DNA of 64,000 nt from Crocinitomix sp. Its GTDB lineage: Bacteria; Bacteroidota; Bacteroidia; Flavobacteriales_D; Crocinitomicaceae. This document shows, piece after piece, positions 37,588-45,048 of the stretch; the stretch's first letter is position 1, and every line of letters begins with the position of its first letter. The notes beneath the pieces are model-generated. The model searched no databases. It worked only from the letters and a program-made list of their open reading frames with translations, and had not been told where the DNA came from. Where the stretch lies: positions 1 to 64,000 of the forward strand of contig WTCE01000015.1 in assembly GCA_013138735.1 (NCBI GenBank). The letters are read 5' to 3'. A program made the position numbers and the translations under genes.

Positions 37588-37686
37588 AAGTATTCTTAGG
37601 AGGTACATGCAATAATTCGTTATGGCGAGAGGATCTTATCCCCAAGCTCACAATCGATTATTTTAATCCTGTTGTGGACGAATGGA
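37583..37686 (+). repeat. 104-bp tract identical to 39395-39498
   Basis: The start of this NDT-TIR gene is base-for-base identical over 104 bp with the start of its downstream paralogue. Immediately after the tract the genes differ at many synonymous and non-synonymous positions. The abrupt edge points to recent gene conversion or recombination between the tandem copies. Confidence 0.75.
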
Positions 37687-39008
37687 ATGAAGAAGCTTAC
37701 CATACTGAGGTTGCGGCCAAGCTGGACTGCAATTACTTTTTATACTGCCTCACTCCAAAATATACGGGCTATTTTTCTTTTGCAGAAGTGGTCAATGAAT
37801 CATTTCACTATAGCAATCAAACTATATTTTGTTTTCTTTCAGAGTTTGAAGGTCAAAAATTTACTGAGACAGAAATTGCATCACTCAATGAATTAGGAGG
37901 TAAAGTTGTTGAAAACGGTGGGCTCTGGTTAGATAATTTAAAGGAAGTTGCCGAGTTTCTTAATTCTACACATGAAAATAGGGTCCAGCTTAATAAATAT
38001 GACTTCTTCATTTCATATGGCCGAAAGCATAGTCGATCACTTGCTTCTAATTTGAACAATTCTTTTATTGAAGAAGGTATGCCTGTTTGGATGGATACAT
38101 TTTGCATTCCAACCGGTGTAGATTTTAGGAAAAGCATTAAAGACGGTATTACAAGATCAGACAATTTCATTTATATTATTTCGCCCCACTCCGTCCAATC
38201 TGAATATTGCACAAAGGAGTTAGAGCTCGCAATTAAATACGGCAAGCGAATCATCCCTGTTTTGCATATAATGGAGCCGGGGATGGAAGAGCTGATGCAT
38301 CCAGAAATCCAAAAATTGAATTGGGTTTTAATTGACGCCGAACGTAAGTATAAACATGGATTCAGTGAGCTTCTTGCATTAACAAACGCTGACCAAGAAC
38401 ATGTCGGAAATAATACCAAATGGCTTCAAAAAGCAATAGAATGGGATTCAAGCGGACGTCATAAGGACTTTCTTTTAAGCGCGACGGAGACCATTCTAGC
38501 AGAGCATTGGTATGATAATGCAGTAGAAAAAGAAAAAAGTCCACCACCAAGTGAGTTAAATGGCGTTTTTATTAAAAAAAGCGCAAAGGCTATATTATTG
38601 TCAAAAAAAAGAAGAAAAGGAATGGCATTCCTTATCGCAGGCCTTGGCTTTATTATGACCATAGCATTTATTGTTGCAATTAATTACTATGTCGAGGCAA
38701 ACAATAGATTAACACGGTTAAATCAAGCCGAAGATGAAATGAAGCTATTGGATTCAAAAATAGAAATATTGCAGGATGAATTGGCGGTAGCGGAAGATGT
38801 ACGCGTAAATTCAGAAACCGAATTATCTGCGGCGACCGCCTCTTATAAAAGAGAAATAGCTGCAATGAAACTTGAAGCGCAAAAATATGAAAAACAAATA
38901 GCTGATATAATAAAAGGTTTAAATGTGAAAGATGCTCAAATAAAAAAAACTAATAGGGCCATGGAAGAAGCTCTGAGATTGAAAAAATTTAATGAGTCTG
39001 GACATTAG
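37584..39008 (+). CDS. NDT-TIR-TM protein with C-terminal coiled coil (copy A)
   Basis: The start is a TTG at 37584 overlapping the upstream stop; the product begins MKVFLGGTCNNSLWR like its relatives, which supports it. The 474-residue protein has an NDT-like domain (1-128; YFNPVVDEW, Glu68 in SFAEVV). A TIR domain (about 138-250; YDFFISYGRKHSRSL) has Glu212 (EYCTKELELAI). One transmembrane helix (about 350-370) is followed by a coiled coil of about 100 residues (RLNQAEDEMKLLDSKIEIL). The coil would lie across the membrane or in the cytoplasm as an oligomerisation arm. It is probably a membrane-bound NAD+-consuming effector. Confidence 0.78.
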   Translation: MKVFLGGTCNNSLWREDLIPKLTIDYFNPVVDEWNEEAYHTEVAAKLDCNYFLYCLTPKYTGYFSFAEVVNESFHYSNQTIFCFLSEFEGQKFTETEIASLNELGGKVVENGGLWLDNLKEVAEFLNSTHENRVQLNKYDFFISYGRKHSRSLASNLNNSFIEEGMPVWMDTFCIPTGVDFRKSIKDGITRSDNFIYIISPHSVQSEYCTKELELAIKYGKRIIPVLHIMEPGMEELMHPEIQKLNWVLIDAERKYKHGFSELLALTNADQEHVGNNTKWLQKAIEWDSSGRHKDFLLSATETILAEHWYDNAVEKEKSPPPSELNGVFIKKSAKAILLSKKRRKGMAFLIAGLGFIMTIAFIVAINYYVEANNRLTRLNQAEDEMKLLDSKIEILQDELAVAEDVRVNSETELSAATASYKREIAAMKLEAQKYEKQIADIIKGLNVKDAQIKKTNRAMEEALRLKKFNESGH

Positions 39009-39169
39009 TACTAATCTAAGGATCTTAAAAAAAACAGCGCTCAAATTGAGTAAGTGCGGCCAAGTTTGAATACTGTTTATTGCATGCTAGATTGATAATT
39101 CTATTAAGATAAACACACCTTCCCATGCTGAATGTCGATACCGTGCATTCGTTTAAAAATAAGAATACG

Positions 39170-39177
39170 TATATTTG
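39170..39177 (+). promoter_or_regulatory. Possible -7 box (TATATTTG) of the duplicated unit
   Basis: TATATTTG matches TAnnTTTG and corresponds to the box upstream of copy A, showing that the promoter region was duplicated with the genes. The -33 side has no good TTTG at 19-base spacing (ATTC there), so this promoter may be weaker than that of copy A. Confidence 0.35.
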
Positions 39178-39237
39178 AGTAGATTGAGAACATTCTACTT
39201 TGTTCGACTATCGAATAGTAAACCAAACTTTACAGAA

Positions 39238-39399
39238 ATGAAAGCTTATATGGCCGGTGGGTTAGACGCCGAGTCAACTATATTGAATCAACTCAAATCA
39301 GAACTGAAGATTGATCATTTTGATCCGAATAACGGGGCAAGGTGCTTTGACTCTTTACCAACAGCCATTGAATTTCTTAATAACACACGCACAGTTTGA
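39238..39399 (+). pseudogene. Stand-alone NDT-like gene with internal deletion
   Basis: From the ATG at 39238 the 53 codons read MKAYMAGGLDAESTILNQL, IDHFDP, then jump directly to NNGARCFDSLPTAIEFLNN. Compared with the intact copy at 37186 the first 30 and last 23 residues are kept. About 80 residues, including the whole middle of the domain, are missing in frame. The coupling overlap with the next TTG start is preserved, so the remnant may still serve to deliver ribosomes to the TIR gene. Confidence 0.7.
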
Positions 39400-39498
39400 A
39401 AGTATTCTTAGGAGGTACATGCAATAATTCGTTATGGCGAGAGGATCTTATCCCCAAGCTCACAATCGATTATTTTAATCCTGTTGTGGACGAATGGA
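39395..39498 (+). repeat. 104-bp tract identical to 37583-37686
   Basis: Second member of the identical pair, covering the TTG start and first 34 codons of copy B. The sequence upstream is also close to copy A (two differences in the 20 bases before it), while the sequence downstream is much more diverged. Confidence 0.75.
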
Positions 39499-40727
39499 GT
39501 GACGAAGCTTATAATGCTGAAGTTACTGCTAAACTCGACTGCAATTACTTTCTATACTGCATCTCTCCAAAATATACCGGTTATTTTTCCTTTGCAGAAG
39601 TCGTTAATGAATCTTATCATTATAGCAATCAAACAATATTTTGCTTTCTTACAGAAGATGGAGATCAAAAATTCACAGAAGCGCAAATTGAATCGCTAGA
39701 AGAATTAGGAGAAAAGGTCGTTGAAAATGGCGGCCTTTGGTTAGAAAATTTAGCCGAAGTTGCCGCGTTTTTGAACTCTAGCCAAGAAACCAGGGTCCAG
39801 CTGAATAGGTATGACTTTTTCATATCGTATGGCCGCAAGCATAGTAGTTCTCTTGCTTCTAAACTGAACAACTCTTTTATTAAAGATGGCAAGACGGTAT
39901 GGATGGATAAATTATGCATTCCTACTGGCGTCGATTTTCAAAAAAGTATAAAAGAAGGTATTGCCAAATCGGATAACTTCATTTATATTATTTCGCCTCA
40001 TTCAGTGCAATCTGAATATTGCACAAGAGAATTGGAAGTAGCCCTAAAATATGGGAAACGAATCATTCCAATTTTACATATAATGGAACCGGGGCTGGAT
40101 GAGTTGATGCATCCTGAAATCCAAAAATTGAATTGGATTAACTTTGATGCTGAACGTAAGTTTCAGCATGGACAAAACCAGCTGCTTATATTAACCAGCG
40201 CAGACGAAATACATCTTGAAAACAATACCAAATGGCTTCAGAAAGCATTAGAGTGGGATTCAAACGACCGTCACAAAGACTTTCTGTTAAGTCAGACAGA
40301 GACCAAACTTGCAGAGGAGTGGTATAATAATGCCCTAGAAAAAGCAAAAAAGCCACCACCAAGTCCTATCAACGGAATTTTTATTAAAGAAAGCGCAAAG
40401 ATTGTATTATACGCAAAAAACCGAAGAAGAAGAATCGGCGTTCTTATTACAGGTTTGATTGTCATGTCTTTAGCCTTTGTTATCGCAATTTATTCCTATT
40501 CGCAAGCGGAAACGGCAAAGAAAGCTGCTGTAGAGAGCGCTATCGAAGCCATCACGCAGAAAGAAAGGGCAGATTCACTTGCGTATGATGCTCAAAAGCA
40601 AAGAAAAATAGCAGAGCAGCAATCTAATCATGCCCGTGTAAGTCAAGATCGTGCGCAATACGAAGCAAGCATAATGATAGCAACGATAGACTCGCTCATA
40701 TCCGTGATAGAAGCGCTAGAAAAGTAA
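39396..40727 (+). CDS. NDT-TIR-TM protein (copy B)
   Basis: The TTG start at 39396 overlaps the stop of the truncated NDT-like gene, exactly as in copy A. The 443-residue protein has the same parts: NDT-like domain with Glu68 (SFAEVV), TIR domain (YDFFISYGRKHSSSL) with Glu212 (EYCTRELEVAL), one transmembrane helix (about 350-370) and a shorter coiled coil (SQAETAKKAAVESAIEA). The coil sequence differs from copy A, whereas NDT and TIR domains are close. The two copies may therefore form separate assemblies. It ends the TIR cluster. Confidence 0.78.
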   Translation: MKVFLGGTCNNSLWREDLIPKLTIDYFNPVVDEWSDEAYNAEVTAKLDCNYFLYCISPKYTGYFSFAEVVNESYHYSNQTIFCFLTEDGDQKFTEAQIESLEELGEKVVENGGLWLENLAEVAAFLNSSQETRVQLNRYDFFISYGRKHSSSLASKLNNSFIKDGKTVWMDKLCIPTGVDFQKSIKEGIAKSDNFIYIISPHSVQSEYCTRELEVALKYGKRIIPILHIMEPGLDELMHPEIQKLNWINFDAERKFQHGQNQLLILTSADEIHLENNTKWLQKALEWDSNDRHKDFLLSQTETKLAEEWYNNALEKAKKPPPSPINGIFIKESAKIVLYAKNRRRRIGVLITGLIVMSLAFVIAIYSYSQAETAKKAAVESAIEAITQKERADSLAYDAQKQRKIAEQQSNHARVSQDRAQYEASIMIATIDSLISVIEALEK

Positions 40728-40840
40728 TGCCAAAACTGATATTATAAACTCAAAGCAGCCAGTAATAGCCAAGGTGTCTGCTACAGCGATTAATCACTCT
40801 TCGCAGTAGCTTTCAAACTGCATCACCTTTTAGTTATTTG

Positions 40841-42337
40841 CTATTCCGAAACATCCAGTTTTGAATCTCCAGCTCGCATTTTTCTATATAATAGAAATGA
40901 AGAAAGACCAATAATAGCCAATGGTGCAATTCCAAAACAAATAATAGCCCACAAAGGATAATCGCCATACAAATCCCTTATTTCGTTAAGGAATGTAATA
41001 ATCAAAAGCAACCCTAATAATACAGGCAATGCATAAATGACATAATTGAACCATTTACCAATTCGAATTCCATCTGCAGTTGCATTGATCCATTCCCGCA
41101 TTTTATTCGGCCCCACAATATAGGCAACTACAAAACACTCTAAAAACCCAATGATCATAAACATATAGCCGGCAATAAAATGATCCATTATATCTAAATA
41201 ATAAAGACCTGAACCAAAAGTTATCGGAATACCCAGCACAAAAGTAATGACCAATATTATTTTGAAGGTAGAGAATTCTTTGACATGCTTTTTCTTTAAA
41301 TCCATGAACGAGGCAACAGCAATTTCAAACATTCCAAAAATGGAATCAATCGCCAGCGTTATCACAGCTAAAAATAACAAAACAGAAAAGGCAATAGCGA
41401 AACTGGGCATCATTGAAATAGCGGTGGGTAATACAGTAAAAACTAACATTGGTCCGCTAGTAGTTGCCTCAGAAATTGAAACGCCCTGTTCTTGCGCCAT
41501 AAATCCAAGAGTTGCAAACACAACAAGTCCTGATAATATTGAAACTAAAAAATTACCCGTTAAGATCCAAAGTGAAGTCTTGGGGATCTCTGCATTTTTT
41601 TTTCGTCTCCCTCCAGCATAAATGAAATAACCCATAGCTAAGGAGGCGCTAAAAAAACTTTGACTAATTGCAGCTTGCCACAATTCAGGATTTCCAAGTT
41701 GACTCCAATCTGGAACAAAAAAGGCGTTTAATCCGTCACTAGCTCCAGGAAGTGTCAATGCTCGAATTAATAAAATAATAAGAATAATAAATGGTGCCGT
41801 AGCGGTGTATTTAATCACCTTAGACATAGACTTAATCCCTTTTCTTAAGCTCAGCAAGATTAAAACATAAGATACAATTAGCGCAATCAATATAGGAAGC
41901 TGTATTGTCCCAGTCTCATCTATACTAGGGCTAAGATTGAGGATATCCGTCACAAAATAATTTGATGGATCTGCAAGAAACTCCCCTGAAAATGACTTAA
42001 ACAAATAGGTAACTCCCCAAGCCATAATAGGCACATAGTAAATAAGAACACCAATGATAGTTATTGGCGCCAACCATTGTATCCAACCTGTTCCTTTCTT
42101 CAGTTTCTCCATTGATTTTGGAGGGCCTGCTTGCGCCTTTTGACCAATACTAGTTTCAAGCATCATCAATGGAAATACGATAACTATATTTGAAAGCAAC
42201 ATAGCAAATATAAATGCTGCACCCCCGTATTCATACGCAAGCATTGGAAAACGCCAAAAATTCCCTAAACCTGCAGCACAGCCAATTGCTGCCAGAATAT
42301 AGATAAATTGATTTGGCCATGTGTGTTTTTCGCTCAT
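40841..42337 (-). CDS. Sodium-dependent transporter, NSS family
   Basis: The 498-residue protein has about 12 transmembrane helices and the family signature at TM1 (IYILAAIGCAAGLGNFWRFP) with the Na+-binding glycine/Asn region, then ETSIGQKAQAGPPKSMEKL. NSS proteins symport amino acids or related amines with Na+. The substrate cannot be told. It is a single gene; the closest neighbours are unrelated. Confidence 0.88.
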   Translation of the reverse strand: MSEKHTWPNQFIYILAAIGCAAGLGNFWRFPMLAYEYGGAAFIFAMLLSNIVIVFPLMMLETSIGQKAQAGPPKSMEKLKKGTGWIQWLAPITIIGVLIYYVPIMAWGVTYLFKSFSGEFLADPSNYFVTDILNLSPSIDETGTIQLPILIALIVSYVLILLSLRKGIKSMSKVIKYTATAPFIILIILLIRALTLPGASDGLNAFFVPDWSQLGNPELWQAAISQSFFSASLAMGYFIYAGGRRKKNAEIPKTSLWILTGNFLVSILSGLVVFATLGFMAQEQGVSISEATTSGPMLVFTVLPTAISMMPSFAIAFSVLLFLAVITLAIDSIFGMFEIAVASFMDLKKKHVKEFSTFKIILVITFVLGIPITFGSGLYYLDIMDHFIAGYMFMIIGFLECFVVAYIVGPNKMREWINATADGIRIGKWFNYVIYALPVLLGLLLIITFLNEIRDLYGDYPLWAIICFGIAPLAIIGLSSFLLYRKMRAGDSKLDVSE

Positions 42338-42442
42338 ACTTCCTAACTTTTTATTGGACTTTTCTAGGTTTCATGTGATTGTTGGTTTCTCATTTCTTTC
42401 CTGTAAAGCTAAAATAGGGATATAAAATTAAAATATTTGAAG

Positions 42443-42682
42443 TTAAAGATGGCTTGAACTCTCTTTAAGTTTTGCAGTATGATTTTTAGGGCATAATTGA
42501 TTCAAAATATCCTGCAAAAGCCTTACCCGATTATTTCCTTTGAATGTTTTAAGATAAGGTTTTTTGAAATCTTTTGCTGGTGAAAAACTGACTGACACAA
42601 TTGCAGAATAATTGCTTGCTGGTCCGCTAAAATTATTACGTTTTATTTGATTAAATATGTTCTTTCTATTAACTTTATCTGA
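42443..42682 (-). other. Open frame without a start codon, possible gene remnant
   Basis: In the 399-base gap 42338-42736, one minus-strand frame stays open for 79 codons and reads like protein (NNFSGPASNYSAIVSVSF, KPYLKTFKGNNRVRLLQDIL) to a TAA at 42445. No ATG precedes it before an upstream stop. It may be the tail of a decayed gene or chance. The rest of the gap shows nothing. Confidence 0.25.
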
Positions 42683-42736
42683 TTAGAAAAATGATTCCCA
42701 TTATTAAGGCTTGGCTTTAATAGAAAGAAACTGACT

Positions 42737-43000
42737 ATGAAAAATAAACTTTTATTAGGGATTGGATTCATGATTATTACGATCGTGCCTTTGACAATAA
42801 GCTCATGTAAAAAGCAATACAGATGTGATTGTGACGAATATATTAATGATGTCCCAACGAACTCTGGTGGATCAACTAATGGGTATAAATCGAAAGAATG
42901 GGAAGCTGATCATAGATGCAGGATTCTGGAACACTCCCATTATTCAGGATATAACGACACCATAGTGACGTCTTGGAAATGTACTTTAACAGAGGAATAA
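42737..43000 (+). CDS. Small cysteine-rich lipoprotein
   Basis: The 87-residue product begins with a lipoprotein signal (MIITIVPLTISSC, lipobox Cys near residue 24). It then shows KKQYRCDCDEYIND and further cysteines (DHRCRILEH, SWKCTLTEE), suggesting disulphides in the periplasm. No family is recognised. Its stop codon is inside the left arm of a strong terminator hairpin. Confidence 0.6.
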   Translation: MKNKLLLGIGFMIITIVPLTISSCKKQYRCDCDEYINDVPTNSGGSTNGYKSKEWEADHRCRILEHSHYSGYNDTIVTSWKCTLTEE

Positions 43001-43035
43001 GCTATCCTTTCTTAGAAAAAAAAGGATAGCTTATT
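42996..43035. terminator. Bidirectional terminator hairpin
   Basis: Perfect 15-bp arms AATAAGCTATCCTTT (42996-43010) and AAAGGATAGCTTATT (43021-43035) enclose a 10-base loop. The left arm holds the stop of the plus-strand lipoprotein gene and the right arm ends at the stop of the convergent gene. It probably ends both transcripts. Confidence 0.85.
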
Positions 43036-43596
43036 CTACTCACCGTATTTCTTGCCAGTTGCATATTCGTAAGACTTTATCACAATAGTTTTAGCAATTT
43101 CTATCTCCGCTTCATTTCGCGGCGCATATACTAATACCTCTTTCACTCCTCTGTCATAATACATGTGTCTCACTCCCCATTTTTTTGCGATAATTTCATC
43201 CTCTACGTCATCATCCACAACAGTATGGAAACTTCCATCCAAATGAATATGCGTAAATTCTCTTCCTCCATAAGGCGGCATAAAGGCATCTTCGTGTCCT
43301 ACGTCCTCATTTTCATCCAACCACATTGCGGTTGATGTTGGCACAGAAATTCGTGTGGGTTCTTTTCTAACTTTTGGGAAAGTGCTGAACATCCAATCGT
43401 GAAATTTTTGATAAATATCTCTCGGACTTTTGTCTGAAAATTGAAGTTGCGGTGGCGTTTGTCCAATTTGTGGAGCTTGTCCAGTTCTTTCAGGTAAACT
43501 AAATTTTATTTGACTCATGGTTGTATCTTTTATAGTACTGTCTATTGGTTGAATTGTCAATAGTGATAGTAGCGTTATATAAATAATTGATTTCAT
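43036..43596 (-). CDS. Exported protein, possibly luciferase-domain (DUF5519) like
   Basis: The 186-residue protein has a signal peptide (IIYITLLSLLTIQPIDS). Its domain includes STAMWLDENEDVGHEDAFMP, REFTHIHLDGSFHTVVDDD and KKWGVRHMYYDRGVKEVLVY. The His-containing FTHIHLDGS and the closing VLVYAPRNEAEIEIA recall the small DUF5519/luciferase-like family. I am only moderately sure. It follows a Crp-type regulator gene on the same strand with a 62-base gap. Confidence 0.5.
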   Translation of the reverse strand: MKSIIYITLLSLLTIQPIDSTIKDTTMSQIKFSLPERTGQAPQIGQTPPQLQFSDKSPRDIYQKFHDWMFSTFPKVRKEPTRISVPTSTAMWLDENEDVGHEDAFMPPYGGREFTHIHLDGSFHTVVDDDVEDEIIAKKWGVRHMYYDRGVKEVLVYAPRNEAEIEIAKTIVIKSYEYATGKKYGE

Positions 43597-43658
43597 AACT
43601 AACTTTAGACAAAGTTCAGTTATATATGAGTAGAAAAAATTAAGCTATCTTAAGAAAA

Positions 43659-44222
43659 CTATTTGTTCTTGATAAAACTTAAAAATTCAGGAGTAATACC
43701 AAGAAAACTTGCAATATGTTTTTGTGAAACCCTTTGTGAAAGCGAGGGGAACTTTGTAATAAAATAGTGATACCTTTCAATAGCTGTAAACGATAAATTC
43801 TGGACAAGTCTGTTTTGTTGTGCTATAACTGCACTTTGAAATAATTCTCTAGTATAATTTGAAAATACTTCTGATTTATTTGAAAGCTCTTCCCAATCCG
43901 TTCTATTTATTGCTAAAACTTCTGTGTTTTCAAGTGCTTGGATTGCGTAAGAAGAATCTGTCCGATTAATAAAACTTTGCAAGTCTCCACACCACCAATT
44001 TTCAATGGAAAACATAATATTATGTTCCACCCCATTTAAGTCAGTTATAAAAGTTCTAACGCAACCATTGATTACAAAGAATTCATATTGAGATGTTATG
44101 CCATTTTGAAGTAGAAACGCCTTTTTATTAAAGGTTTTAAGCGCAAAACAGGCATTGATTTCAGCTTCTTCTTCAGAAGTTAAATTATACTTTTTCTTTA
44201 TATGTCTTGTTAATTTATTCAA
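43659..44222 (-). CDS. Crp/Fnr-family transcriptional regulator
   Basis: The 187-residue protein has a cyclic-nucleotide-binding-type barrel (KKAFLLQNGITSQYEFFVIN, SIENWWCGDLQSFINRTDSS) and a C-terminal DNA-binding part (RYHYFITKFPSLSQRVSQKH, IASFLGITPEFLSFI). It is typical of the short Bacteroidota Crp-like regulators often linked to oxidative or aromatic-compound stress. It is likely to control the following exported-protein gene and perhaps the divergent gene at 44417. Confidence 0.8.
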   Translation of the reverse strand: MNKLTRHIKKKYNLTSEEEAEINACFALKTFNKKAFLLQNGITSQYEFFVINGCVRTFITDLNGVEHNIMFSIENWWCGDLQSFINRTDSSYAIQALENTEVLAINRTDWEELSNKSEVFSNYTRELFQSAVIAQQNRLVQNLSFTAIERYHYFITKFPSLSQRVSQKHIASFLGITPEFLSFIKNK

Positions 44223-44416
44223 GGTCTACTGCCAAAAGTAATTGCCCAACAAAGATACTCAATTAGTTAATTTGGCTTTTATATCTCTAATGGGATTTTC
44301 GACCCAATTTGACAGTATAGGCATTAACAATTAAGTATTGTGTAACAAGTTCCCCTTCGTAGGAAAAAAAATATAACTAATTATGCCTATTTTTGATATA
44401 AATCAAATTCTTAATT

Positions 44417-45022
44417 ATGAAGTCAATAAACATCATGCGAATCGTTTTATGTTTGTTTCTGTCTGCAACGAGTTTCTCTTCCTTTACCCAAGAAATTGAG
44501 CGGCCAGATGTGAGTGAAAACAAACTTAAATTAGAGTTTGAACCCGGGTTGTTTTTTAATAATGGTAGATCCCTTGGTGCCCTTTATACGGTTACTCCAG
44601 ATAATAATTTTGCAGTAGGTTTATATTTGTTGGCTACAGACATTCCAGAGACAATACACCAAAACATTTTTAATAATGTGGTTCCGAATACGAAAATAAG
44701 GGTACTACAAGAATATGCTTTTACCTTTCGATACCGTTTTAACGTGTTTAAGAAATATGAATCAAACCCATATTTGGGCCTAATCTTAGGATGGGAAGAA
44801 ATTAAGTTTACGAATGCTACATTGCCAGATCTTAATTTTACAACTTTCCTTGTCACACCACATGTGGGATATGAGCTATACCTCTATAAAAGAATGCTTT
44901 TTCTAAACACGCAAATAAGATCCGTCTTTTATGTTGGTGATGAAAAATCAGATGTTACAAGAACAGAAGAAATAAAGGGCTTTACAATAATACCTTCTAT
45001 TTCTTTAGGGTTAAGGATATAA
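44417..45022 (+). CDS. Outer-membrane beta-barrel-like protein
   Basis: The 201-residue protein has a signal peptide (IVLCLFLSATSFSSFTQ) and alternating beta strands (KLKLEFEPGLFFNNGRS, NPYLGLILGWEEIKF, TFLVTPHVGYELYLYKRM). It ends in IIPSISLGLRI. A TATTTTTG box at 44388-44395 matches TAnnTTTG, but no -33 element is evident. The next gene follows after 26 bases, so the two probably form an operon. Confidence 0.6.
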   Translation: MKSINIMRIVLCLFLSATSFSSFTQEIERPDVSENKLKLEFEPGLFFNNGRSLGALYTVTPDNNFAVGLYLLATDIPETIHQNIFNNVVPNTKIRVLQEYAFTFRYRFNVFKKYESNPYLGLILGWEEIKFTNATLPDLNFTTFLVTPHVGYELYLYKRMLFLNTQIRSVFYVGDEKSDVTRTEEIKGFTIIPSISLGLRI

Positions 45023-45048
45023 TATATCTATTACAAAACGAGTGAAAC

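Noticed and set aside
37186-40727. Tandem TIR units as an assembly duplication
   Set aside because: Apart from the 104-bp tract the copies differ at many positions and in their coiled coils, so they are real paralogues.
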